From Polydactylus sextarius (taxonomy: Eukaryota > Chordata > Actinopteri > Polynemidae): 64,000 nt of DNA. Position numbers and translations under genes: made by a program. The notes under the pieces were generated by a model. That model saw only the letters and a list, made by a program, of their open reading frames with translations. It had not been told where the DNA came from and did no database searches. This document shows, piece after piece, positions 45,950-59,639 of the stretch. Within the stretch, counting starts at the first letter, position 1. The number at the start of each line of letters is the position of its first letter. Location of the stretch: positions 19,746,802 to 19,810,801 of the forward strand of contig CM028931.1 in the NCBI GenBank assembly GCA_016801845.1. The letters run 5' to 3'.

Positions 45950-46969
45950 GTAAGTAGACGCTAACTGAATTAGCGCTGGACGTTGCTACGACTCCGTGGT
46001 CCCAGTACAGCTCCCTGAGGCTCCGATCCTCTCAGTTTTGTTGTGCCGACCTGAATAATTAATAGCCGCTGAGTTTTCACACACTATCTTATAATATTCA
46101 ACCTCCACAGAGACGATAAAACATCAGAAACGCATTTACAAAAGCCGCCTCCGGGGTCGACACAAGGCGATCAGAAACAACCCTCAGAAAAGACTAGAGC
46201 TCAGGTGTGTCGTCCATACTCGCTGGCAGAGTGGTGCAGATGGAGCTCAGCTCATTGATTCGGACTGTGGGGGTTTTTACTGGCACCAGGATAAAGTTAC
46301 AACACATTTGCAACCGGAACTAACGTCCGAATGGATCCTGGAAAAATCTATTCCACGTCGGTTTTTTCTTTCTTTCTCTCTCAGAACAGCCTCGGCTAAA
46401 ACCTGCAATTTGATGATAAACGATTCAAACGATCCGACTAAATATATCTCATTAAAACCAGATAAGCAGCTGCTGTTGCTTTCGCGTCGAGAGAGAGAGG
46501 AACCACTTCGGGAATCCTCCCAGTGGAGGTTTTTCCCGGCACATCGGGGTCCACTTCTTCCTGGTTTCGTTTTCAGTTTGCAGCTCAGCGTAGTTCTTAC
46601 TGGAGGATTTACTGTTCTGTATTTACCGGCTTGGATGTGGTCTCAAAAGTCTCTCGCCTTTTGCCCTAAAGCTCCACTGATATTTGAAAACCTCGGTCTC
46701 GAATCCTCGATAACATCAAATATTTATGAATTAAAAAAAGAACAAGACGAGTTAAAGTTCAGGAAGGAAAACTCAAATCCATAGTTATTATTTATTAAAG
46801 TGGAGGATCAGTGTGTTTACAGGTGTCAGGGAGTATGAGCTGTTTTATGCCTCAGCTCTGCATGAGGCTAAGTTAGCTGCAGTTAGCTTAGTAGGCTTGA
46901 ATCAACTGTAGGTGGCTGAGTTGTATTATGGGTAATTTTAGTAAGATTTGATGGATGTTTTGTGATGTA

Positions 46970-47640
46970 GCCCACAGGGAATTTCCTGTTTACGTCGTTT
47001 ACGTCCCTAGCGTATTTACCTTACACACTGCTCAGTAGCACTGAAAAGTTTTCTGTACATTTTCTGCTTTTCGGATAAAAAATCGTGTAATGTAAATACA
47101 TAATAATTCATTCATTTTCTCATGATGTTGCATTTCCTGTTTACGTCATGTGACTTTTAGCTTTAACTGAACGTTGCTTGTTTTGTTTTTAGTCTATAGC
47201 CATCCCTAAAATCAAGACTCCAACATATCCCAGTATTCATTGCAGTGCCGGTGCCGTTAGCCACGTGGACGTGCAAATAAGTTTAGCTTATGTCGGTAAC
47301 GAAATAAAATGAACCAAACCGAACTAATCAAACGATATTTACAATATTTTATATGCAAAACGTGAAATGTATGATGGAATTTTTCTTGTGACATAAATAC
47401 GCAAAGGACATAAAATGACGCACGTCCACAAACGTCACCTATGCTGCAATGCATTTTGGGTCCTTGATTTTAGAGATGGCTATAGACAAAAAAAATTAAG
47501 TAGATCCAGAAGCAGCTAATCAATCGAACGAAGACTTGAACAAACATTAGCCTGAAAAAAACAACAAAACATTTATTTGGCCCTTGATTTTGGAGATGGC
47601 TATAGACAAACTAGTACAGGATATGTTGGACTGTGAAGGA
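46970..47640. repeat. GAGATGGCTATAGACAAA repeats
   Basis: Two near-copies of TTGATTTTGGAGATGGCTATAGAC at 47464 and 47583, with another at 45416 (GAGATGGCTACAGACAAA). TTTCCTGTTTACGTC phrases occur at 46982 and 47130. Confidence 0.7.
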
Positions 47641-48639
47641 AAGAAGCTCACGATTGTTGTGACCTAAAACTTCTGAATCCAATTGAAAATAGTTAATAAA
47701 TCCAGCCTTTTCCTCTCGGACTCAAAGAGAGAATGAAATCTTCCTTCATCTCTTCCAACATCTCTCTTTGACCCTTTCGTTCCTCGGCGCCGCCTTCGTC
47801 TTCCTCCAAACACAGATTCCTCTTAACAAGGTCACGCTCCTCTTCACCTTTATATAATTCCACCGAGTCCACCCGGTGTGACCTCCCTCTTCCAACCATT
47901 CGGTCGTGATTACCCTCCATCTCCTCTCACTTTCAGTCCCGTCAAAGCAATAACCTGCGAGTCAGAGTCGTATCTCTGCACTGGGGATTATAATAACACC
48001 GTATACTTTGCGGGAGATATAGAGATATAGAGTTGTGGAGCTGAATTAGCATCTGCATTTTAACATGTAGTGGACACAAGTGAGCGGCAGCACGGATTTC
48101 TGTCATTTGAAGTGGGCGAGTCAATCACAGACGAGATATCAAAGCAGGCGTCGGATCCTCCAGAGGCACATCAGAAAGGAGACGAGAAGGAATTAAAGCC
48201 GGAGAAGGCGAGAGAATACAAAAGAGAAGAAGATGTTCGGGGGTGAATTGGATAGAAGGGTCAGATTACTGAGTAATAACAGAGAGATGATGGAGACGAG
48301 GCGAAGAGCACAAAAAAATAAATAAGCTACAGGGAAGAAATGTTTTCACAGCCCGAGGCATTTTAAAAAAGAGAGAAAGAAAGAAAGTGAAGCGTTCCTC
48401 CTCTGTTTTTATTATTGCACGCGGTATATTTGCACAGCTATGTTTATCCGTACGACAACACATAATTAACTGGAAGCCGCTCGGCGCGGAGGGTAAACCT
48501 ACGCCGGCTATTTTCCATCTCGACAAGAGGCAGCTGCTGATTTACTGTTTGTCTCCGAGGTTTGAATACATTCGCATAAACGGGATGTAAACAGCTGAGC
48601 CGGACGCTGCAGCGCTACGAGCTAAACACGTAGCAGTAG

Positions 48640-49240
48640 CTCGTTTACTATATTAGCTTAGCAAAAGTGATAATGTTTTTACATTCAAGCGGTAGCTCCC
48701 CCCAGTGGCTCTTTAGCGCTAGCAAATGTCCTAGCCTACGTAGTATTTCCTGTTTACGTTCCTAGCATGTTTACGTTACATGCTAATCCCGCAACTTAAA
48801 GCTAGCTTTAACAAAACCTACGTAGCATTTTCTGTTTTCATTCCTAGCATATTTGCACTAAAGCTAGTCCCGCGAATAAAAGGTAACTGCTGTTACAAGA
48901 ATTTATTTTACGTTTTTGTTGAACTTTAGTTTGTTGTGGAGCTTTAGCTAAGCTCACGTAGCATTTCAACGTTTTTTCATTAAATTAATTTTGTTACTAA
49001 CCCAGGCTAGCTTTAGCTAAGCGTACGATACAGTTGATTTTTATGTTGTTTATGTTATGTTTTGTTAAACTTTACCACCATTATAAACTTACATTTTATG
49101 TTTTTTTCGTTACATTTATTTTGTTATGAACCCAGGCTAGCTTTAGCTTTAGCTTAGCATTGTTTACATCACTAGCATATCCTTGTTTAAGCTAGTCCCA
49201 CAACAGGAAGTTAACTGACATTACAAGTTAGCGTTAGCTG
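48640..49240. repeat. TAGCATTTCCTGTTTACGTTCCTAGCAT array
   Basis: Degenerate units with CCTACGTAGCATTT, CTGTTTACGTTCCTAGC, GCTAGTCCCGC and CCCAGGCTAGCTTTAGC (49001, 49132). Confidence 0.8.
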
Positions 49241-49904
49241 CACTACCACGGAGGCGTGTTGAAGGACGTCGAAGATGTCGTACATTCACTCTCACTTCCT
49301 GTGAAAGTAAAAGTTATAAATCTGTTTCCAACAACCAAAGAGACCAAAGATGACATTCTTTCAACTTCCCACATTCATTAGCAGAACAGACCAATTAAAA
49401 AACGATAAGAGATTATTAAAAGGAACGTGTGGGAAAACAAAGGAGATGTGACAAGTCCGCATCTAAAAATAACTGCGAGCTAAGAATTTACAGCTGAAAC
49501 AAAAGGGACGTTAGGTGACAAATTAAATTCATACTTAGTGATTAATGACATTAAATATAAAACGGGCTCCAGCGGTAAAACGTAGATAAGTGACGGAGGT
49601 GAGCGGAGGAAGTGAAGTTCACAAAGGGCTGTTCAGGACGGCGTGAAGGCGTTCATGAAAAATAAATCAGGAGGTTTTAAATATGGATGGACGTATGAAA
49701 GGGTCACGCACCGCAGTGAATCAACCATGACTCAGCGCTGAGTCAGACAAAGTCACAGCGGCACCATTAGCTTAGCTTAGATTAGCTTAGCAACAGCTTA
49801 GCAGCGTTTTTTGAGGTTTTAGTTCATCCAACCCGGACGAACGGACGCGACGTCTTTTCAGAAAGTTAATCCAGCAGTTTTTTATTAAATGATATTATTG
49901 AAGG

Positions 49905-50000
49905 TTTATACTAACTCATAGTAACATTTACCAACCTAAACTAACCTTTACCAACCTAAACTAACCCATACTAACCAATACTTTAAGACCTAACCCATGA
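49905..50000. repeat. CCAACCTAAACTAACC repeats
   Basis: Short direct repeats of AACCTAAACTAACC and ATACTAACC just before the GTTAGTAGA array; the motif is its reverse-complement relative. Confidence 0.85.
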
Positions 50001-50059
50001 ATTTAAACGTTAACTACTGTCTTTATTTCAGTGACATGAATGAACCTATGGCAAGTACA

Positions 50060-50836
50060 GTTGGTAGAGTTAGTAGGGTTAGTATAGTTAATAGAGTAAT
50101 TAATAGAGTTAGTAAAGTTAGTAGAGTTAGTAGAGTTAGTAGAGTAATTAATAGAGTTTGTAGGGTTGTAGAGTTTGTAGAGTTAGTAAAGTTAGTAGAG
50201 TTAGTAAAGTTAGTAGGGTTAGTAGGGTTAGTAGAGTTAGTAGAGTAATTAATAGAGTTAGTATAGTTAGTAGAGTAATTAGTAGAGTTAGTAAAGTTAG
50301 TAGAGTTAGTAGAGTAATTAATAGAGTTAGTAGAGTTAGTAGAGTTAGTAGAGTTAGTAAAGTTAGTAGGGTTAGTAGGGTTAGTAGAGTTAGTAGAGTA
50401 ATAGAGTTAGTATAGTTAGTAGAGTAATTAGTAGAGTTAGTAAAGTTAGTAGAGTTAGTAGAGTAATTAATAGAGTTAGCAGAGTTAGTAAAGTTAGTAG
50501 AGTTAGTAGGGTTAGTAGGGTTAGTAGAGTAATTAATAGAGTTAGTAGAGTTAGTAGAGTTAGTAGAGTAATTAATAGAGTTAGTAGAGTTAGTAGAGTT
50601 AGTAGGGTTAGTAGGGTTAGTAGAGTAATTAATAGAGTTAGTAGAGTTAGTAGAGTTAGTAGAGTAATTAATAGAGTTAGTAGAGTTAGTAGAGTTAGTA
50701 GGGTTAGTAGGGTTAGTAGAGTAATTAATAGAGTTAGTAGAGTTAGTAGAGTTAGTAGAGTAATTAATAGAGTTAGTAGAGTTAGTAGAGTTAGTAGAGT
50801 TAGTAGAGTAATTAATAGAGTTAGTAGAGTGTTACG
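50060..50836. repeat. GTTAGTAGA minisatellite with 96-bp higher order
   Basis: About 80 units of nine bases (GTTAGTAGA, with GTTAGTAAA and GTTAGTAGG variants), broken regularly by GTAATTAATAGA. The variant block GGGTTAGTAGGGTTAGT recurs at 50509, 50605 and 50701, an exact 96-bp period; earlier blocks at 50216 and 50369 are 140-153 bp apart. Confidence 0.97.
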
Positions 50837-51909
50837 TTAAGAGGAGTTAGTAGGTTCAGAGGTTTTAGTTTGTCCATCGTGGACAAACGGACATAAAAGC
50901 GTCCTCTTCAGGAAGTTAATCCGACCGTATTTTCTAATATTTTATATTAATTGACGTTACTGAAGGTTCATACTAATCTTAATTAATGAGTTCTAGACTA
51001 GAAGCACGTTCGCTCCAGTGGAGCAGCTGATTCAAACCTCGACCGCCGACAGACGTTGGCCTGACGAGGTTCGTTTGTTTAGAAATAAAATAAAATAAAA
51101 ACTGGACACTTTTTAATCCCAGAAACGGGTCAAAACAACGATCGTAGAAAGATCATTTGAACCATCGAGGCCACAAGGAAAGAAAGAAAAGAAAGAAATG
51201 ATTCCTTATTGGATTCAGATTGATGTTTCACTATCAAAGAGCCCAGTAAATCCTGAAGCTTTTTCATTTCTGTCTGTATTTATGACACACTGAGTGAATT
51301 ACTGAGAATGAAAAAGCATCTGAGAAGACAGATCATCTCCCCCGACTGGACGAAAAAAGAAAACTGGACGTGAAATATTGAGGAGAGAAACCACCGGGCA
51401 GGAATTCAGAAGAAAACGCTGGAGCCGTCGCCATCTTTAGAACCCTGAAAACTTCTTCCTCCTGTTTTGTTTCTGAAGATCTTTGGCCAAAGATGAGAAA
51501 CGAAGCGTTGGTTTGTTTTTAACTTCACTTGGTCACAAGTTTACTCAGGATTAGTTTGTTGTTTGCTGTGTTGAAGCGGTGACGGATTGGCGTCGCATCG
51601 TCGACCATGAGGCGCCGACAGCTGCTGTAGAAACTGGTTTCATATCCGCCCACGACACCAACTGGACTGAACTGAAAACTATAGACGCTTTAATTAAAGA
51701 TAAATTTAGTTGTTTGGAGGTTCGGGGGATTTCTCATAAAACGTCTCGAGGGAATCGTTACTTATTTGGCAGAAACGTCGTCAGAGACTCGGGGACGAGC
51801 TGGTTTCAGATGTTATAGTCACACATTAGACGACATCACTAAATTTAAGATTTAAACACTGAGAAAATAGTTTTTATTTCAGTTACATCAATGAATCTAC
51901 GGCAAATAA

Positions 51910-52060
51910 TAGTTTGGTAGAGTTAGTAGGATTATTAGTGTCAGGGCTAGTAGAGTTAGTAGTAGAGGTAGTTGGGGTAGTAGGGTTAGTTGGGGTATTT
52001 GGGGTATTAGGGTCATGAGTTAGTAGTGTGTGTAGGTTTATAGGTTTATCAGCATTAGTA
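51910..52060. repeat. Degenerate GTTAGTAGG repeats
   Basis: A shorter, older-looking copy of the 50.1-50.8 kb motif: GTAGAGTTAGTAGGATTA, GGGTTAGTTGGGGTA. Confidence 0.85.
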
Positions 52061-52337
52061 GAGTCTTTGATCAGCTTAACCCTATTAACTCTTCTAACCC
52101 TACTAGTCTTAACCTAGTGAACTAAACCTGCAGCGTCAGACTGGTTTAGTTCTTTACCAAGTTAAATCATGTTGTTTTTAATGAATCTCAGTTTATTTTT
52201 TAAAGATTTTTCATTTCCATCTCAGAGGCTTTTGAAATGTTCATTTCTATTTTTAAAGAAGCCTCCAAATTAAAATTTTAACCGCGTCCTGATGTGGAAA
52301 ATGCTAATGAAACATCATAAGAAGGGGTTTTCTCTGA

Positions 52338-52422
52338 TCTAGATCCAGATCCAGACCCTGATCCAGATCCAGATCCAGATCCAGATCCAGATCCAGATCC
52401 AGACCCTGATCCAGATCCAGAT
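52338..52422. repeat. (GATCCA)n hexanucleotide repeat
   Basis: About 14 GATCCA units, with ATCCAGACCCTGATCC interruptions at both ends in the same order. Confidence 0.96.
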
Positions 52423-53524
52423 CTGTGTCTTCATGACCAGACGCTGCCACTTGTTTCCCTGTGAACTGGCGTTTTAATCCCCTGGTGGTTGTTTGTTTTC
52501 TTGGCGCTGGAGATTTTCAGTGTAAATTCACTAAGCAGCAGCTCTTAGTGCATTAATCAAGCGTCTGCTGCTCTCGCTCCCTTGTTTTGTTTTGTTTTGT
52601 TTTTTTTTTTTTTTTTTTTTCTCCAGTGCAACACATTTTAGTCGACTTATCCTGTGAAGTGACACTCGCTCACTCCAAGTCCGTGTATATTGACGCCTCT
52701 TTTATCTCTTTAATTGGCTCCGTCGGACGTTTTTGCCGCAGGCTTTTATCCGACTGACTCACCTAACTTTAATTCATTGGATTTCTTAAATCCACGTTTA
52801 AGGAACCGTAGTAGACTTAACTAACGTCCACTGGTCAGTGGCTGAGTGTAAGAGGCAGCGAGGGCTTCAGAAGATATAAATAGGAATGAGGACATCACGT
52901 ATAACACCATGTTACCTTGACAACACCAGGAAATGTGTGTTACTTCTGCAGGTTTGTCTTCTTTTTTTTTCCACCCACCGTTAATCCAGCTCTATGAATT
53001 GTGGCAGATTCCCCCGAGGCAGAAAGTCTGCTGAAACCTTAACTTACAGGAAGTTTCCTTTAATGGGGTTTTATAGTGACAAGTCGTAGTTTTCCTTCTG
53101 GATCAGTCAAGATGACGTTTCAGCTTCGGGTCTGATGTAGAGCTGGTGGAGTGTCTCCTCTGTGGTTGGACACTAGAGGGTTAACGAGCTGGTTAAGAAG
53201 CTCAGTTATCAAAAACAACGTTTGAGTGTTGATGTAGGGTCGATCTTTAATACTGGATGGATGGAGGAAGATTGGTGAAGGCTCCATGTTTTAAAGTCCT
53301 GGACAAACTTACTGAAGTACATTTATTTATAGAAGAACAACAAATACTAGATACTTTAAGAATCATTCTAGTGACGACTTGAACTTCTACCAAAGTTATT
53401 TTATTCTACTCTAGTGTCTCTACTTCTACTCCAGTGTCTCTACTTCTTATTAAAGTCACCTGAGGTAGTGGACTCGTTAAATCTTCTAGGACATTGATCT
53501 TTTTCACATCGATGCTTCTTCTAC

Positions 53525-53780
53525 TTCCTGTCAAACCATCAACTTCCTGTTGATTCTTGAAGACTTTTCACCTTCATCCAAGACTCTTTAGTCCTGATAG
53601 ACAGTGGTGGACTCTAGTGACTCAAATGTAGATTAACAACAGTCCTCATGGAGTTCAGGTGGACACAGTCGTTCTCATGAGGATGTTCTTTAAACACTAA
53701 CTTCCTGCTGATTCTTGAAGACGTTTCATTTAAATCTAAGAGTCTTCAGTCCTCATAACGAGCGGTGGACTCTGAGTTTG
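53525..53780. repeat. Duplicated ~95-bp segment
   Basis: AACTTCCTG.TGATTCTTGAAGAC ... AGTCCT.AT ... GTGGACTCT is present at about 53540-53620 and 53698-53775. From memory, the CTTGAAGAC.TTTCA phrase resembles a widespread fish repeat end. Confidence 0.7.
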
Positions 53781-55084
53781 TCTTCTGTGGTTGGACGCTA
53801 GAGGTCTAGTTCTGGTTTCTTTTCCTCAAAAACCATCAGAGTCTGAAGGAGTTGTCCATGTTCTTCAGACGTCGGTGGACAGTTTCTCTTCCATCTTGAA
53901 CCTTTCGTTTGTCCGAGGTGAGTTTAGTTTCCTCGATGTTCTCAGAAGAGATGAATCTTGAAAGGATGGACGATGTTCGTTGGAGGATTCAGAAGTCGTA
54001 GTTCAACAGTTCAACATAAGTAGAGTCACAAAGTTGTTGTCACATCAAGACGGTTCAGTTTTACGTGTCTGTCCATCTACTAGATTATTGAGGGTCTCTG
54101 GGACATCTCTAGTGGAAAAATCCAACTCCTTTTTAAAACTGAAAGCATCTTGTTGTCACCTGATCAAACAAAAAACTCATCATCGCTTCAGTTTGATTCT
54201 GTAAATATGTTGAGAGCGAATGCTGCATTTCTACGGATGTTTGTAAGAAGCGTTGGAGGAGACAGGAAACAACAAGGAAGTGTCAAGTTTCTGATGTTTT
54301 TCTGAAGAAGCGCTCCTCGTGTTTTTGTTTCCACCAAAAGGTATCGGTGAGATAACGTAGGTTTAAACATATTCGACGTCGCAGCAGGTTGCATCAGTCG
54401 AGCTCAGAGGATTCAAGATCTGTTGAGAGACGGCGGAATAAAGACGGAACGAACGGCTGCTGTGTTTATCAGCAGGAGATGGATGAAGAGATGGAGCGAA
54501 GGCGGCGGCAATAAAACCCAGTTTGTCCTCGGAAACATTTCGCTCCGCGTTGCATCATGAGGAGGAAAATCACCGGCAGCCGTCGCTTCACTTTTTACGT
54601 CTTGTGACGCCGAAACCAGACGGAGTGAACGTTAATTACAACTCGTTAACATGTGGAAAACAACACGCGTGCTGAGTGTGTCCTGAGTGGTTTTCAGTTT
54701 GTTTACATCCGAGGAGAAATATAAACAAGATCGTCCTAAAACGAATCAGCGCAGCCTTTCAATTTACCCCCGAAAGTCGGCACTTAAAATAAATTACAGC
54801 CGAGTCTCAGGTTTAAACGTGATAACATCAGGGAACTCCCACATGGAATTACAGCTTTCTCTCTTTGTAGAGACACAAAAAGACCCAGGAAATGCTAACA
54901 CGTTAGCTGTAGCAGCTTTATGTGTGATAGCTCAAACATGAAGCCAAAACATCCAGCCCCTAAACCCCGCCCCTTTTTTGTTAGCATGTTAGTACGTCAA
55001 CGTCAACCAAATGTTTTTGTTGTTACGGTCGTTTTCTCGGTCACTAATTTGTTATTTTGAAACAGCGTGAGACGTCAAGGCATC

Positions 55085-55770
55085 ACGAGGAAGTGGACGT
55101 CGTCGGCCATCTTTATTTAGCGTTAGCCGCTAACAGGTGAACGTCACGTTTAGCTGCTGAAGTTTGAATGTTTCGGTGGCCATCTTTGTTCACAGTCATT
55201 AAACTGCTACATTAGCAACTAACAGGTTAGCGTCATGTTTAGCGCTTCAGCTTCATTTTTAAATACAGTCATTAAACAGACATTATAGCTACATTAGCAG
55301 CATTAACGGCTAACGTGAACGTCATGTAAAAGATTCTTTGTCTTAGGAGCTCACATTGCAGTTTATGGCGCTAGCATGGATATTTGTTTACAGTCGTTAA
55401 GTTAGCAACATTAGCTGCTAACAATAGTTGCTAAAGCTAATGAATGGAGCTAACGTCCATTTTCATCGAAATTGGTGATAATAGATATCTTGGATAGTTT
55501 AGTGAGCAACCATATTAGCAACATGAGCTGCTAACGGGTGAATGTCATATTTAGCGCTTTAGCTTTGTCTTTAGGAGTTGTTGAACCATCCGTCGTTAGC
55601 TTAGATATTTTGGTGCATCGGCCATCTTTAAATACAGTTTTTGCTTTTTCCAGAAACCAAACAAAATCTGACAAATGCAGCTTTAAATGTCGGCCATCTT
55701 TATTTGCAGCCGTTAATCTGCCACATTAGCCACTAACAGGCCAACGTCGTGTTTAGCTTCTAAAGCACGT
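55085..55770. repeat. GGCCATCTTTATTTACAGTCATTAAAC array
   Basis: Five or so units of 90-170 bp: CATTAGCAACTAACAGG, GTCATGTTTAGCGCTT, CGGCCATCTTTATTT. Further copies at 58225-58600. Confidence 0.88.
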
Positions 55771-56589
55771 TTGGGTTTCGTCCTGTTGTGAAACACTGCT
55801 CACCCAAATAAAACCTGATTCATTCAGAATAAAAACGTCCAGATCCTCGTTATATTTTGACTCGATGACGTCGAACAGAAAAGTTTCTCCTGTAATCTGG
55901 TGAAACAAGGAACAACCTGGTGCCGCAGGACAAAAGAAAAAAGAAAAAACAAAAGAACAGGACGACACCTGCTGTGAACTGCTGCTGCTTAACGCCGGGT
56001 ATTTATTCTCCTGTTCCCACTGCTGCAGTCAGCGGGTCGGGACACTGTTCTCATCCATCTACCGTTGGAGCCCAAGGAGAGAAAATGCAAATGATCCCTG
56101 AACTAATGAAGGGTTTCTTTCTCTCCTTGTGTTGTTTCAATAAATGAGGGATTCCTCAAGCCCCGAGCGAAGAGGAGGAGGAGGAGGAAGGAGTGAAGCC
56201 CGGAGGTGTCAAAGCCCAGAGTTTTAAGATGAAGACCTGAATGTGGTGAACTGGTATTTCCCAGTTACCATGGTAACGCTAGACTGATTTCACCCCCCAT
56301 CACATCCACTTTTTTTTTTTTTCCCTGCTACTCCCGTTTTCATCCCCGGGGTTTTCAGACAGACGCTGCAGCACATTAAACACACACACATACATTAATT
56401 AACAGTGTAGATGTACAGTAAAGACAGATGGTGATATGACAGATACATCCTGTTAAATCTTGTTTAAATTAATATCTGTTGAGTGTTTATTGTTAACACT
56501 TCCTGTCGCTGTTAGTCAGTTTGAAACACGTCAACAATCAAAGGTCAGAAAATCTGTTTGTTAAAAGTGCACGATGCAACCGTGGTAGC

Positions 56590-57210
56590 TTTAGCTTTTA
56601 GTAGCGAAATGTAGCAAATGTAGCAAAACGTAGCTACACATAGCTAAACGTAGCAAACATTAGCAAACTGGAAAAACGTATCAAACATTAGGAAACGTAG
56701 CAAAGCATAGCAAACGTAGCTAAACGTAACAAACATTAGAAAACTGGAAAAATGTAGCAAACATTAGGAAATGTAGCTAAATGTAGCAAACATTAGCAAA
56801 TGTAGCAAACATTAGGAAATGTAGCTAAACAGAACAAACGTAGTTAAACGTAGCAAACATTAGCAAATGTAGCTAAACATAACAAACTGGAAAAATGTAG
56901 CAAACATTAGGAAACGTAGTAAAACGCAGTGACACAGCAAAACATAGCTAAACGTAGCAACCATTAGCAAATGTAGCAAAACATGGCTAAACACAGCTAA
57001 CAATAGTCAACATTAGCAAATGTAGCAAAACGTAGCAAACTGGAAAAATGTAGCAAACATTGGGAAACACAGTAAAATGCAGTGAAACATAGTAAAATAT
57101 AGCAAAACGTAGCTAAACGCAGCAAACATAGCCAACGTTAGCAAACATAGCACACTGGAAACACTTAGCAAAACATTGCATACATGGCAAAATGTAGCAA
57201 AACATAGCAA
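56590..57210. repeat. GTAGCAAACATTAGCAAATGTAGC array
   Basis: Short units (about 11-13 bp) of ACGTAGCAAAC and AACATTAGGAAATGTAGC, with GGAAAAATGTAGCAAACATT phrases repeating at larger spacing. Confidence 0.93.
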
Positions 57211-58224
57211 ATATTAGTTTTAAAACATCTCTCATTAGGAGTCATTTTACCGTCGGTGACCATGAAGCTGCTGCATGAACTTAAAATTCTTACATATTTC
57301 ACCTTTAATTTAAAAAAAAGTCAAATTTATATCTCCGTGTAATGAGATGTTTGCATTTGGCAGCAAAACAAACTCATCAAGACAGAAGACGCGTTGATCA
57401 ATAATATTTATACGAGCCGGTCGAACAAGGCTCCTCGTCTCTTTACGACGCACTGACGATCGTCCAATCAGAGCCGCTCGTGGAGTCGATATCGTGTCGT
57501 AAACGCAGCAGCGCCGCCGTCGTTGGGTTTTATAGGAGCGAGAACAAGCAGCTTTATGGACGTTACTGCTGACACGGTGCAGCTCAACACGCACCACTTC
57601 ACCTCCTCATCCTCTTCATCCTCTTCACTTCCTCCGGGAACGACTCACCTGATCGTTACGATCTGTTCTGACATCCCACAATCTTTTTTCCGACCTCGTT
57701 TCTCAGTCAATTAGCCGAGTTAATATGCACATTTTAATTTGTGCTAATCAGTTTTAAATGAAGCTCCGAGGACGTAGAACTCAACGAGACGGAGAGTCGG
57801 TCAAAGGTCATGAAGACGACGTCATACCCAACGTTTTTTATAAATAAAAATAGAAGAATCTGTTTCAGTAAATGAATATTTACTGAGAAGATTTAATATA
57901 ATGAAATCAAGTCATCAGATAAATGACTGATGCTTTATTCTTCCGTCAATGAACCAAGGACAAGGTCTTAGTCGTATTTATATTTAACAGTTTCACGCAA
58001 ATTAGATTCTGACTCTATTTACAGTCGCTTTTCTTCTCTTAGACCTTGTTGAAACGAGGAAATGAGATATTTTCCTAGCGTGGAGAAACGTTTCGTAACG
58101 TTACAACACAAAGAATCTTTGACAGTTTTGTTAAAAGTTAAGTGAGAGAGTTGGTTCTGTTCCAGTATCTGTCGTTTGTGAGATAGAGTCTGAAAGTCAT
58201 CTGTATAAAATGTGATTGAACTCC

Positions 58225-58600
58225 CATATTAGCAATTAGCAACATTAGCCGCTAGCTGGCTAACGTTATGTTTAGCTGCTGAAGTTCAAGATTCTTTGTC
58301 TTCAGGAGTCGTTGAACCAAAACAAAGCTAAAACGTTCATTTTCAACACAATTTATGGTGCTAGCTTGGATTTTTTTTGGAGCATTGGCCATCTTTATTT
58401 ACAGTCATTAAACTCCCATGTTAGCAACATTAGCCGCTAACAGGGTAATGTTGTGTTTAATGGACAGACAGTTGGAGTTGTTGGACAAGAACAGAACTAA
58501 AACAGGCGCTAGCCTGGATTTCTTCGACGTGTCGGCCATCTTTATCGACAGTCGTTGGATCTTCATCGTGTTGTGAAACGCTGCCACCACATGATGTAAC
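58225..58600. repeat. Second GGCCATCTTTATTTACAGTC array
   Basis: Two to three units of the family at 55.1-55.8 kb, same direction: TTAGCAACATTAGCCGCTA at 58230 and 58421. Confidence 0.88.
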
Positions 58601-58916
58601 ATTTAGGTTGAAAAAAAAAGTAGAGAATCGACGATAGAGCCCTGAGGAACTCCACAAGACGGAGATTGGGGTAAAACTAATACTAAAGCTGTACCTGATG
58701 TTACAGGACAAACAGAGCTGTGATGGCGACCACTAGCGCGGTGGCTAGCAGAGTTAGCGTCAGCTGATTGATAACCTCTGCAGGGCGGCAGTGTCATAGG
58801 GGAGCAGATGTAACGGCGGTGGTTCAGTCAGGGGAGGCAGCACGGTTAATGGAGTGGCAGTGATTAGATTAACTGAGGCGCCGGGGCAATGTAGTGTTTC
58901 TAATTGAGTCGGTAAG

Positions 58917-58918
<2 letters not shown>

Positions 58919-58956
<38 letters not shown>
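58919..58956. repeat. (GT)n microsatellite
   Basis: Pure GT run. Confidence 0.97.
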
Positions 58957-58959
<3 letters not shown>

Positions 58960-59639
58960 GGCCAGGTTCGGTCCCCACGCCGCTATGATCCTCACCTCGT
59001 AAATCACATGCAACACACATGCAACACGTATCACTGCTCGTGTGGCTTAACATCTACTGGTTAATGGCAGCAGATAAACAGTGATATCAGGGAGATAAAC
59101 AGTCATTACACGCCAATAAAACAGACAATCAGAGCCAGAGAGGCACAATAACTCACAAATGGATGCAGATGCGTTGAATCTTGAAGCTAATATCTGCTAA
59201 ATATATACTCAACTCACATGCTCTCATGTCTAATCTAATAACAGCGACACTTCCTGTGAAAATGTCTGGATGCAGCGGTTTCCATACGAGATAAACACGA
59301 TTTAATCTCTTTAATCTGTAATATTGAAGGAAGAAGCTCAGAACGAGTGGGAGGAAGTAAAAGTTGGATCTGAGGTACTTTTAGGTTAAAAAAAGGAATT
59401 AGAGAAAGTGAAAGTAAGCAGAAAAAAACAGCAGAGAGGCCGGAGGTGGAGGAGGGAGATAAGGAAACACTGAGTCTAATTGATCAGAGAGTTGACAGGT
59501 GGAGGGAGGAAGTGGCTGTAGTGTTTCCTTGTTTGGCTTTTACACCAAACTGAGGGACGAGGAAGAGCTACGTCAAAATGATCATTATGTACATTTTTAC
59601 TTATTGAGATGATTGATTTTCAGTGATCGCAACAAGAAA

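Noticed and set aside
46308..46784. Longest non-repeat open frame, 158 codons, plus strand
   Set aside because: No recognisable domain, no upstream or downstream gene signals, and its length is possible by chance in a 64-kb, six-frame search. It has no splice partner in phase with necab2 that I could find.
50060..50836. Interstitial telomere-like sequence
   Set aside because: It contains GGGTTAGTAGGGTTAG, but the unit is the nine-base GTTAGTAGR, not TTAGGG.
52338..52422. (GATCCA)n as a regulatory site cluster
   Set aside because: A simple hexanucleotide repeat; nothing ties it to a binding protein.
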